From Lachnospiraceae bacterium (GTDB lineage: Bacteria; Bacillota; Clostridia; Lachnospirales; Lachnospiraceae): a DNA stretch of 64,000 nt. Below the pieces are notes generated by a model. The model made no database searches. It was not told where the DNA came from and worked only from the letters and a program-made list of their open reading frames with translations. This document shows positions 44,868-52,456 of this stretch, piece after piece. The first letter of the stretch is position 1; every line of letters begins with the position of its first letter. A program made the translations under genes and the position numbers. The stretch spans positions 62,001 to 126,000 of the forward strand of contig CAJTCY010000010.1 in the NCBI GenBank assembly GCA_910575075.1, written 5' to 3'.

Positions 44868-45560
44868 ATGAACAAAATATTGATTATAGATGATGATAAA
44901 GAACTGTGTGAATTGATTAGACGGAGTGTTTTACAGGAGTGCATAGAAGCTGACTGCTGCTATTCTGGGAGATCCGGCTTGCTGCAACTGAAAGAAAAAG
45001 AATACCAGCTTGTCATACTGGACGTAATGATGCCAGGATTTGATGGATTTGAAACATTAGAGCAGATACGGAAAGAAAGCAGCCTGCCTATTTTGATGTT
45101 CACATCAAAAAATGACAGTGCTTCAAAAGTGCGTGGCCTGCGGGCGGGGGCTGATGACTATTTAACAAAACCTTTTGTGATGGATGAACTGATTGCCCGT
45201 ATTGTTTCATTGATAAGACGCTATACCCGTTTCAATCAAACAGATGGGCGATCACAGACATTTGACTTTGATGGGTTGACTATCGACTTTAACAGCCGCT
45301 CTGTTGTCGCGGGAAATGGAGAATTTGAATTGCCGCCAAAAGAATTTGACATCCTCCTGTTCCTTGCCAAAAATCAGGGAAGGATACTGACAAAGCGGCA
45401 AATTTATGAAAACGTATGGGGAGAAGATTATGTTTATGATGACAGCAATATTATGGCGATTATCAGTCGCCTGCGGAAAAAGATAGAAGAAAATCCAAGC
45501 AGCCCCCGGTATATACAGACAGTAAAAGGAATTGGATACCGTTTTAATAAGGAGGTATGA
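44868..45560 (+). CDS. OmpR/PhoB-type response regulator
   Basis: This 230-residue regulator has the receiver residues IDDD near the start, the phosphorylated aspartate in VILDVMMPG near residue 53, and the lysine in YLTKPF. The C-terminal winged helix has LPPKEFDILLFLAKNQGRI and SRLRKKIE...TVKGIGYRF. It probably controls the ABC exporter downstream by binding the four 11-bp repeats at 46586. ATG at 44868 is better spaced from GGAGGG than the ATG at 44859. It is followed without a gap by its kinase gene. Confidence 0.93.
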   Translation: MNKILIIDDDKELCELIRRSVLQECIEADCCYSGRSGLLQLKEKEYQLVILDVMMPGFDGFETLEQIRKESSLPILMFTSKNDSASKVRGLRAGADDYLTKPFVMDELIARIVSLIRRYTRFNQTDGRSQTFDFDGLTIDFNSRSVVAGNGEFELPPKEFDILLFLAKNQGRILTKRQIYENVWGEDYVYDDSNIMAIISRLRKKIEENPSSPRYIQTVKGIGYRFNKEV

Positions 45561-45563
45561 GTG

Positions 45564-46487
45564 ATGTATACAGAAACAGTTACGGTTCTTGCGCTGATCA
45601 TTGCTTTTGTCTCTGTTGTATGGGCTGTTTTTACAGTTCAGCGTGTAAAAAAACAGATATTAGAAATGTCTGATGATTTAGAGGATGTAAAAAACGGAAA
45701 TGGAAACAGGCGGATTTTATTGGAAACACATGAGCTTGCAGCCCCTCTTGCGTATGAAATCAATGATATTATCATGTCCTACGAAAACAGGCTTTCAGCC
45801 TATCATAAGACAGAAGAAACAAATAGGCAGCTTATGACGAGCCTTTCTCATGATGTAAGGACACCTCTCACCACACTGATCGGGTATCTGGATGCTGCTC
45901 ATAAAGGTATTGTTGAAGGGAAAGAGCGTGACAGCTATATAGAAATTGCCCGCCGGAAAGCCTATGATTTAAAAGAATATATAGACGTGCTTTTTGATTG
46001 GTTTAAGCTAGGTTCAAATGAATTTTCCATGAATATATCAACTGTTGATTTGACAGAACTGACACGGAATATACTGGTTGACTGGATACCCATATTTGAA
46101 GACACAAGGATAGCTTTCACGATTGACATTCCAGAGCAGCCTTTCCGGGTGAAGATTGACCCAGATGGATATATGCGGATATTAAACAATCTGATACAAA
46201 ATGTAATCGCCCATAGCCACGCAGATAAAATCGGAATTTTTTTATCTGGGCAAGGCGGGAACATAAAAATTCTTTTGCGTGATAATGGAGTAGGAATTGA
46301 CAAGGAGGACTTAAAGCATATTTTTGAACGGCTTTATAAATGTGATAAGGGGCGGTCTGAAAAAGGCAGCGGTCTTGGTCTGTCTATCGTACAACAGCTT
46401 GTTGAAAAATTGAATGGAACAATAACAGCAGATAGCGTACCGGGGAAAGGAACCATTTTCACCCTGCTTTTGCCGTTGACAGATTAA
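45564..46487 (+). CDS. Sensor histidine kinase
   Basis: This 307-residue kinase has a single N-terminal membrane segment (residues 6-25) with almost no extracellular part. The H box is LMTSLSHDVRTPLTTLIGY (histidine near residue 96), then come the N box RILNNLIQNVIAHS and G boxes DNGVGID and GSGLGLSIVQQL. The short-sensor form is typical of kinases that sense antimicrobial peptides or cell-wall damage together with an ABC exporter (BceS/CprK-like). ATG at 45564 is 7 bases after AAGGAGGT; GTG at 45561 is an alternative. Confidence 0.93.
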   Translation: MYTETVTVLALIIAFVSVVWAVFTVQRVKKQILEMSDDLEDVKNGNGNRRILLETHELAAPLAYEINDIIMSYENRLSAYHKTEETNRQLMTSLSHDVRTPLTTLIGYLDAAHKGIVEGKERDSYIEIARRKAYDLKEYIDVLFDWFKLGSNEFSMNISTVDLTELTRNILVDWIPIFEDTRIAFTIDIPEQPFRVKIDPDGYMRILNNLIQNVIAHSHADKIGIFLSGQGGNIKILLRDNGVGIDKEDLKHIFERLYKCDKGRSEKGSGLGLSIVQQLVEKLNGTITADSVPGKGTIFTLLLPLTD

Positions 46488-46525
46488 CCAGCTCCCGCTC
46501 TGTATGGCGGGAGTAATTATTTATG

Positions 46526-46560
46526 ACAATAAATCTCCGCTTTGATGGGGATTTTATTGT
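46526..46560 (+). terminator. Hairpin after the two-component system
   Basis: ACAATAAATCTCC pairs with GGGGATTTTATTGT in a stem of about 13 bp with one bulge. A smaller GC-rich hairpin, CTCCCGC/GCGGGAG, precedes it at 46492-46513. Together they probably end the regulator-kinase transcript before the exporter promoter. Confidence 0.55.
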
Positions 46561-46585
46561 ATGGGCAGTCTGTCTATCCTAAGCT

Positions 46586-46629
46586 GCAAGGTTAATGCAA
46601 GGTTCGTGCAAGGTTAATACAAGGTTGGA
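46586..46629 (+). promoter_or_regulatory. Four 11-bp direct repeats, likely response-regulator operator
   Basis: Consecutive units GCAAGGTTAAT, GCAAGGTTCGT, GCAAGGTTAAT and ACAAGGTTGGA are spaced exactly 11 bases, one helical turn, as expected for dimers of an OmpR-type regulator binding one face of DNA. A possible -10 (TAGAAT, about 46633) follows closely, so bound regulator would sit at the -35 and activate. The exporter ATG is at 46666 with AAAGGAGG. Confidence 0.75.
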
Positions 46630-46665
46630 GTAATAGAATAGCAGACATGAAAAGGAGGTTTCGCA

Positions 46666-47589
46666 ATGAGCAAATATGTAATTGAAACAAAAAATCTTAC
46701 CAAACAATACGGAACACAGAAAAGCGTTGCCGATTTGAATATCCATGTTCAAAAAGGGCGTATCTATGGTTTGCTTGGCAGAAACGGAGCCGGAAAGACA
46801 ACGACAATGAAAATGCTGCTTGGACTGACACAGCCCACTTCTGGAGTAGTTACAATTTGGGGGAAGCCTTTAGCGGCGAATGAAAAAAAGCTGCTGCCCC
46901 GTATCGGCAGTCTGATTGAATCCCCTGGTTTTTATCCTAATCTGACCGCAACGGAAAATCTGCGGATTTTTGCTACCTTGCGGGGAGTGCCGAACCGCAA
47001 TGCGATTCAGAACGCCCTTGATTTGGTAGGTCTGCCCTACAAGGATAAGAAGCTGTTTTCTCAGTATTCCCTTGGCATGAAGCAGCGGCTGGCCATTGCC
47101 CTTGCCGTTATGCACGATCCGGAACTTTTGATTCTGGATGAGCCAATCAACGGGCTTGATCCGATTGGGATTGCAGAGGTGCGTTCCTTTATTCGTGACC
47201 TTTGTAATGAGCGGGGTAAAACGATCCTGATTTCCAGCCATATTCTTTCTGAAATTGCATTGCTGGCTGATGATATTGGAATTATTGATCACGGCGCATT
47301 ATTAGAGGAAGAAAGCCTTGAGGAACTGGAAGCAAAAAGCAGCAAACATATCCGTTTTATGGTTTCTGATACGGCACAGGCAGCAAGGATTTTGGAACGC
47401 AGTTTCCATGAAAACCAGTTTACCATACAGGATGACCACAATCTGCGGCTGCATAATCTGAATGTTTCCGTTGGGAAGATTGTCACCGCTTTTGTAGAGA
47501 ATGGACTGGAAGTGTCGCAGGCGTATACTTGTGAAGAAAGCCTTGAAGAATACTTCAAGCGTGTAACAGGAGGTGAGGGAATTGCTTAA
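46666..47589 (+). CDS. ABC transporter ATP-binding protein (lantibiotic/bacitracin immunity type)
   Basis: This 307-residue ATPase has the Walker [17 protein letters not shown] near residues 39-46, the signature YSLGMKQRL, the Walker [14 protein letters not shown] and the H-loop SSHILSE. The C-terminal extension resembles BcrA-type proteins. With the two permease genes after it, it probably exports or excludes cationic peptides such as lantibiotics. It overlaps the next gene by 17 bases. The four direct repeats upstream indicate induction by the adjacent two-component system. Confidence 0.93.
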   Translation: MSKYVIETKNLTKQYGTQKSVADLNIHVQKGRIYGLLGRNGAGKTTTMKMLLGLTQPTSGVVTIWGKPLAANEKKLLPRIGSLIESPGFYPNLTATENLRIFATLRGVPNRNAIQNALDLVGLPYKDKKLFSQYSLGMKQRLAIALAVMHDPELLILDEPINGLDPIGIAEVRSFIRDLCNERGKTILISSHILSEIALLADDIGIIDHGALLEEESLEELEAKSSKHIRFMVSDTAQAARILERSFHENQFTIQDDHNLRLHNLNVSVGKIVTAFVENGLEVSQAYTCEESLEEYFKRVTGGEGIA

Positions 47590-48370
47590 ACTTGTGAAAT
47601 GCGAGTTTTCAAAACTAAAGAGGAAAAAATTTATATTATTGGTAATTCTTTCCGCACTTTTGTTTCCTGTGCCGCTGACAATCATAATGACAATGCCGCA
47701 GACGGCAGGACAATATGGCAGTAAAATAGATATTTTTAATGCTTATTTTCAGTTTGTTATGGGATATGGGGTAGAGCTGCTCTTGCCATGCATGATTGGA
47801 GTGGCTGCAGCCATGCTGTTTTTTATGGAACGTGACAATGATACATTTAAGAATCTGCGCACCATTCCTGTAACAAGCACACAGATGGTTTTGGCAAAAA
47901 TAGTTATGTTATTCTTTTTCGGAATTATTTTTAGCTTGGCATCGGCTGTTATATCGATCATATGCGGTGGGGTGATTGCAGAAGTAAGCCGTATTGCTTA
48001 CAGATTATTATTTGCAATGGAAATGGGGATTTTAATTACAGCTGGAACACTGCCATTAGTTGTCCTTGTGGTTTTTTTTAGTAAGACTTATGTGTTTTCC
48101 ATTTTATTGTGTGTTTTTTACAGCGTTTTAAGTCTGACAGCCGAATCATGCTATGGTGCGCTGCCTAAGCTGATGTGCTGGTTAATGCCGATTCCCCTTA
48201 CTAATCTCTGGTGTGCGGGAAATTTAAATGCGCATGGTGTTCTGGATAACATAGGGGCGCTGGAATATTTAATCCCGACTACCTTTCAGACAATTGCCAT
48301 TTTAACCGTTATTGCTTTTCTTTCTGTCCTGTTGATTGATTATATGTATAAAAAGAGAGGAGATGAATGA
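47573..48370 (+). CDS. ABC-2-type permease, immunity exporter subunit 1
   Basis: This protein of about 265 residues has six hydrophobic segments. It starts with a cytoplasmic FSKLKRKKFILLVI motif, as in lantibiotic-immunity permeases (LanE/G-like). Start choice is uncertain: GTG at 47573 lies directly on AGGAGG, while TTG at 47582 has better spacing and would give MLKLVKCEF, a common start for this family. It is followed by a second, related permease, one base after its stop. Confidence 0.85.
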   Translation: MRELLKLVKCEFSKLKRKKFILLVILSALLFPVPLTIIMTMPQTAGQYGSKIDIFNAYFQFVMGYGVELLLPCMIGVAAAMLFFMERDNDTFKNLRTIPVTSTQMVLAKIVMLFFFGIIFSLASAVISIICGGVIAEVSRIAYRLLFAMEMGILITAGTLPLVVLVVFFSKTYVFSILLCVFYSVLSLTAESCYGALPKLMCWLMPIPLTNLWCAGNLNAHGVLDNIGALEYLIPTTFQTIAILTVIAFLSVLLIDYMYKKRGDE

Positions 48371-48371
48371 T

Positions 48372-49151
48372 ATGTTTCGCATGGTAAAAACCGAAATATG
48401 GAAATTAAAGCGGTATCATATGATATGGGCAGGTGTTTTCCTGATGCTGCTTTCCGTGCTGCTTACAATTTTTTCTTCAACAGCATTAGATGGAACGGTT
48501 TGGACGTTTCCTTTCTTTGCGGAACAGGTAATTAAAAATAATGTTACCACGATTTTTCCAATGTGTATTGCTCTGATTGCCGGATATATCATAGCGAGGG
48601 AAGAAAAGGATGATACGATGAAAAGTATTCTGACAATCCCGGTTTCTTACAGCAGTTTATTATGGGGAAAATTATTTGTTTGTGCTCTGCTTTCATTTTT
48701 TTTGGGATTGGTAAGTACCGTATTTACCATAATTGCCAATCTGGTCATGGGATTTCCGGGTCTTTCCATGGCATCTGCATTACAGGCGCTGGTCCAGATT
48801 GGCTTTAACTGCCTGTTTCTGTACATTGCGGTGATGCCGGTGATTGCGTTTGCCGCCCGCATATCAAACGGGCATATGGTCGGTACGATTATTGCTTTTG
48901 TCTACGGCTATGGTGGAATGTTTGCCTCCGGAAATGCAACGATGGCAAATCTTTATCCCGTCACGGCAAGTTTAGGCTTAGTCAGTTACCGAAGTTACGA
49001 TTCGTCTATACATTGGAATACTTTCATCTGTCTGCTTAGTATGACAGCGGCATTGCTGATTTCTGCTGTTTTTGTAGTAACAGCAAAAGTCAATATGCCT
49101 GTTCGGACAGCAAAAAAACAAAAAAAAGCGATAACAAAAAAAGGCTGGTAA
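48372..49151 (+). CDS. ABC-2-type permease, immunity exporter subunit 2
   Basis: This 259-residue protein has six predicted membrane segments. It starts MFRMVKTEIWKLKRYHMIWA, again with the basic motif before the first segment, and ends in a lysine-rich tail. It is paired with the preceding permease as a heterodimer. ATG at 48372 is about 9 bases after AGAGGAG; ATG at 48363 is possible but overlaps that site. Confidence 0.85.
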   Translation: MFRMVKTEIWKLKRYHMIWAGVFLMLLSVLLTIFSSTALDGTVWTFPFFAEQVIKNNVTTIFPMCIALIAGYIIAREEKDDTMKSILTIPVSYSSLLWGKLFVCALLSFFLGLVSTVFTIIANLVMGFPGLSMASALQALVQIGFNCLFLYIAVMPVIAFAARISNGHMVGTIIAFVYGYGGMFASGNATMANLYPVTASLGLVSYRSYDSSIHWNTFICLLSMTAALLISAVFVVTAKVNMPVRTAKKQKKAITKKGW

Positions 49152-49166
49152 ATGGAGGATATAAGA

Positions 49167-49556
49167 ATGAGGAAAAAAATGATTTTTGGAATTACAGTAG
49201 CAGCAACACTTGTGGCAGGTTTAGTCTGTTTTTGTATATGGTTTCTTTCAGGAACCGGAAGCACTTATTATTATTCACAAATTGATAACAGTAAAATTGA
49301 GCAGGGTAAATCAGGAGGTGGGGTAATTGATTTCAGCGGAAGCGGGGGTATGGATTACTCGTACACTTTATTTTCCTATGACGAGAACGGAAAAGGAAAA
49401 AATATTACATTTGGAACATCAAAGGAATTGAAAGAAGGATCTTTTATTCGTTTAACGGTAATGCCAATCCGTGGCGTTCTTGAGTGGAGCGAAGTACAAT
49501 ATGGTGATCTGCCTGCGGCTGTACAAAGCAATTATACAGCTCTGTCAAATGAGTAA
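49167..49556 (+). CDS. YxeA-family (DUF1093) small secreted or anchored protein
   Basis: These 129 residues start with an N-terminal signal or anchor (KKMIFGITVAATLVAGLVCF), then a small beta domain with YYYSQIDN, YSYTLFSYDENGKGK and VLEWSEVQYGDLPAAV, the YxeA pattern. YxeA-like genes often accompany antimicrobial-peptide exporters; the role is unclear. ATG at 49167 has GGAGGATATAAG before it; the upstream ATG at 49152 includes the ribosome site. Confidence 0.8.
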   Translation: MRKKMIFGITVAATLVAGLVCFCIWFLSGTGSTYYYSQIDNSKIEQGKSGGGVIDFSGSGGMDYSYTLFSYDENGKGKNITFGTSKELKEGSFIRLTVMPIRGVLEWSEVQYGDLPAAVQSNYTALSNE

Positions 49557-49562
49557 GCCTGC

Positions 49563-49691
49563 TTGTGTATTTGCGGTTGTTCAAAGGATGAAATTTTAAA
49601 TCAGTACAATAATGTTATCCAATCAGCCGGAAATTATATTGGTATTACTGGAAATAATTTTACAGGGCGCTTAGAAATTAATATAGAATAA
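49563..49691 (+). pseudogene. Remnant of a small lipoprotein gene
   Basis: In the same frame as YxeA, directly after its stop, come a TTG and 41 codons beginning with a lipobox-like CICGCSKDEI and then QYNNVIQSAGNYIGITGNNF, ending in TAA at 49689-49691. The signal-peptide part is missing and there is no ribosome site. It is probably the tail of a lost lipoprotein gene of the immunity locus. Confidence 0.4.
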
Positions 49692-49756
49692 TAATCTGCC
49701 GCACGACGGAAAAGAAAAAACGTTGTACAACAGCTATATTTTAGTGCCTTTATCTT

Positions 49757-49799
49757 ACGGTGGCTTTGAGAAAACCAAAGCTGCCGTTTTTATGCAGAG
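49757..49799 (+). terminator. Terminator of the immunity exporter operon
   Basis: CGGTGGCTTTG and CAAAGCTGCCG pair with two non-standard positions around a 7-base A-rich loop, followed by TTTTTATG. Confidence 0.7.
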
Positions 49800-49882
49800 G
49801 AATGGCTCTCAACTGTCAGGAAGCGAGAGCCGGAACTGTTTGCTCATTGGAATTAAGATGTATTCGTATTGTTAAATGACAG

Positions 49883-49956
49883 GAGCCGTATGAAGGGAGA
49901 CCTTCACGTACGGTTCTGTGAGAAGTTTGAGGTGAAACTCCTTTTACTTATTCGAC
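49883..49956 (+). mobile_element. 3' end of a group II intron (domains V and VI)
   Basis: GAGCCGTATGAAGGGAGAC and the following CTTCACGTACGGTTC form domain V, with the catalytic AGC-type triad as AGCCGT and its partner ACGGTT. TTTGAGGTGAAACTCC then gives domain VI, and the intron would end near TTATTCGAC. No reverse transcriptase or 5' end lies upstream in this window, so it is a fragment. It lies exactly at the junction between the exporter locus and the resumed Ter module. The remaining bases to 50163 contain no gene. Confidence 0.75.
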
Positions 49957-50071
49957 TGAGAGGTCGGGAAAATTTATTATATTTTCCCTCCTACTCGATT
50001 AATAAAATTATTGGTAAAATAAAATTATAGAAACTCAAGGATAAAATCAGATGGAATAATACAGTTGCTTA

Positions 50072-50080
50072 TGGTATAAT
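50072..50080 (+). promoter_or_regulatory. Extended -10 promoter of the right-hand Ter genes
   Basis: TGGTATAAT has the extended -10 form; no good -35 is visible 17 bases upstream. It is 84 bases before the protease-fusion gene, whose ATG has GGAGG 6-10 bases upstream, and could drive the following Ter genes. Confidence 0.5.
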
Positions 50081-50163
50081 TACATACAGATTGTGGTTCT
50101 GGCGAACTGTAACATAGAAATAAATACGATTATGTGGTATGATAATATGCGGAGGTCCGTATT

Positions 50164-51702
50164 ATGGAAGAAATACTGAAGTTTCGGCATAATGCCATAG
50201 AAATACCGTCAGTAAGGGTATTTGAACAAATCAAAGGCGGATTGCACCAGAATACCAGGGACGTATATTTTGTGAGGCTGTTAGGAGATAATGGAAGCCT
50301 TCAGCAGGACGTGGAACAGATGGATGCACGGTTAAGTGCCGCGATGAAAGCAGGCAGATGCATCTATCAGCGTATGTCAAAGCTGCCGGCACTGACGGAT
50401 AAGACAGAGGCAGACTATTATTCTGGATGTTATGAAAAATGGAAACAGAACAGAGAGCAGATTTTAAAGACAGAAGTTTCCTGCTGTGCAGGGATTTTCC
50501 CGGAAGCGCTGGCCAGAGCCTGCCAGACGGCAGTCTCTGTGCTTGCAAAAAGTAAGAGCGCTTTCAGTGAGTCTATGCAGAAAAATTTTGTGGTGAAGCT
50601 TTTGTATTGGCTGGACTGTTTACTTAAGGATTTTCCGCAGAACTGGCATGCAGATTTGAACGTAAAAATTGTGTCTCACAATATTGTGCAAAGGCAGGCG
50701 TATTGTTTTTTCTATTTTCTGACATGGCTTGGCATGGATGTGCTGCTGATTCAGAGCAGGCAGGATATAGAGGAAGAAATGGAACAATTGAAATTATCTC
50801 AGAGCTATCGTCTGGGAGAATGGACAGAAAATGAATTTCCGGCATATCACTATGAGAATTATGAGGTAAAAGTCCAGACAGCGCCTAAAAGCTCTGTTTC
50901 CCAGGTGCCGCCAGAGCCCGTGAGGGTAACGTTGCCTGAACGAAAGAGAAAGAATACTGTGCATGCGCAGCAATCAGAATCGGCGTCCGTGAGAGTAACG
51001 CTGCCTGAACGAAACAGAAGAACTGCGTCATATGCGCAGCAGCCGGCCGTTGAACCAGCGAGGACCAGACGGCCAGAGCAAAGTCACAGAATCAGCGAAC
51101 CAAGAAAGGCTGCGGCGGCAGAGCGCAGAGAGAAGAGCTATGAAGAGCTGGCAAGCCTGGCTTCATCCGTAGTACTGGTGGGAATCCATGATAACCGGGG
51201 AACGCTGATCGGGACGGGATCTGGGATTATGATTGGCAGGAAAGGGTACATACTCACCAATAACCATGTGGCAAGCGGCGGGTGTTTTTACACCGTGCGC
51301 ATTGAGGAAGATGACAAGGTTTATGAGACAGAGGAAGTAATAAAATATAACTCCGTGCTGGATCTTGCAGTTTTAAGGATTGACCGAACCCTGCAGCCTT
51401 TGCCGGTATATTCCGGCAGCCAGAAGCTCGTGCGTGGACAGCGGGTAGTGGCGATCGGAAGCCCTCTGGGATTGTTTAATTCTGTGTCAGACGGCATCAT
51501 TTCCGGGTTCCGGGTGATTGATGATGTGGATATGATTCAGTTTACCGCTCCAATTTCTCACGGAAGCTCCGGCGGTGCGCTCCTGAATCTATATGGAGAA
51601 GTCATCGGCATCAGTACAGCAGGAATTGATGAAGGACAGAATATAAATCTTGCCGTTGGCTATGAAGGTATTAATTTATTTATCCAGGGATTTACAGGCT
51701 GA
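50164..51702 (+). CDS. Ter-module YceG-like domain fused to a trypsin-like (S1C) protease
   Basis: This protein has 512 residues. Residues 1-220 resemble the front of the YceG-family Ter protein encoded two genes later (compare VVKLLYWLDCLLKDF and IVSHNIVQRQAYCFFYFLTWLGMDVLLIQS). A low-complexity basic linker with repeated VTLPER(K/N)R motifs follows (about 250-320). A complete HtrA-like protease domain covers about 330-510, with catalytic His in LTNNHVASGG, Asp in SVLDLAVLRI and Ser in HGSSGGALLN. There is no signal peptide, membrane anchor or PDZ domain, so it should act in the cytoplasm. The fusion suggests that the module uses proteolysis as output or maturation. I know of no described function. 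Confidence 0.82.
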   Translation: MEEILKFRHNAIEIPSVRVFEQIKGGLHQNTRDVYFVRLLGDNGSLQQDVEQMDARLSAAMKAGRCIYQRMSKLPALTDKTEADYYSGCYEKWKQNREQILKTEVSCCAGIFPEALARACQTAVSVLAKSKSAFSESMQKNFVVKLLYWLDCLLKDFPQNWHADLNVKIVSHNIVQRQAYCFFYFLTWLGMDVLLIQSRQDIEEEMEQLKLSQSYRLGEWTENEFPAYHYENYEVKVQTAPKSSVSQVPPEPVRVTLPERKRKNTVHAQQSESASVRVTLPERNRRTASYAQQPAVEPARTRRPEQSHRISEPRKAAAAERREKSYEELASLASSVVLVGIHDNRGTLIGTGSGIMIGRKGYILTNNHVASGGCFYTVRIEEDDKVYETEEVIKYNSVLDLAVLRIDRTLQPLPVYSGSQKLVRGQRVVAIGSPLGLFNSVSDGIISGFRVIDDVDMIQFTAPISHGSSGGALLNLYGEVIGISTAGIDEGQNINLAVGYEGINLFIQGFTG

Positions 51703-51860
51703 CGCTGCGGCGCTGCTTCGTGGAAAAAGCCTGGTTCCGTGAAAAATTGGCGTTGGGTATTTTGCATGAAACAGACAATTACTTAATTTACGTTCTACTG
51801 GTTCTATACAAATTTTTGTAAATGAGTTATAATGACAGAAAAGTGAATGAGAGGTGTGCC

Positions 51861-52445
51861 ATGAGAGAACAGAAATTTAAGATTTCTTTTAATTCTCCGG
51901 TGATTCTGGGATTTTCAGTGGTTTGTTTTGCTGTATTGATTCTGGGAATGATAACGGGCGGAAGAACCAATACCATGTTTTTTAGCGTCTATCGTTCTTC
52001 TCTGCTGAATCCTCTGACATATATCCGGTTTGTAGGACATATTTTCGGTCATGCAGGCTGGGAACATTTTTTGGGAAATATCATGCTGATTTTAGTAGTG
52101 GGGCCTTTGCTGGAAGAAAAGTATGGTTCTTCCAACCTGCTGTTTGTGATCCTTGCCACGGCGCTGGTAACAGGAATCGCAAATTTTGCTCTGTTTCCCC
52201 GGGTACAGCTTTTGGGGGCCAGCGGAGTGGTTTTTGCCCTGATTTTATTATCCTCTTTTACAGGAATCCGTGAGGACGGAATTCCTCTGACCTTTATTCT
52301 GGTGGCAGCGCTCTATATCGGACAGCAGATTTATCAGGGAATCTTTATCAATGATAATGTTTCAAATCTGACACATATTCTGGGCGGACTTGTAGGAGCT
52401 GGTCTGGGATACGTTTTGAACAAGAAGAATTTAAACAGATATTAA
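51861..52445 (+). CDS. Rhomboid-family intramembrane serine protease
   Basis: This 194-residue protein has six membrane segments. The catalytic serine is in LLGASGVVFAL (GxSG form) and the histidine in NLTHILGGLVGAGLG; the L1-loop-side motif HAGWEHFLGNI is also present. Rhomboids cut membrane proteins within the bilayer. ATG at 51861 follows GAGAGGTG; the frame opens at 51822. It lies between the YceG-protease fusion and the YceG gene, 11 bases before the latter, so it seems to be part of the Ter operon and may cut a membrane partner. Confidence 0.88.
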   Translation: MREQKFKISFNSPVILGFSVVCFAVLILGMITGGRTNTMFFSVYRSSLLNPLTYIRFVGHIFGHAGWEHFLGNIMLILVVGPLLEEKYGSSNLLFVILATALVTGIANFALFPRVQLLGASGVVFALILLSSFTGIREDGIPLTFILVAALYIGQQIYQGIFINDNVSNLTHILGGLVGAGLGYVLNKKNLNRY

Positions 52446-52456
52446 AGGGAACGTTT

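Noticed and set aside
46586-46629. Possible CRISPR-like repeats
   Set aside because: The units are 11 bases with no spacers and lie in a promoter; they fit a regulator-binding array instead.
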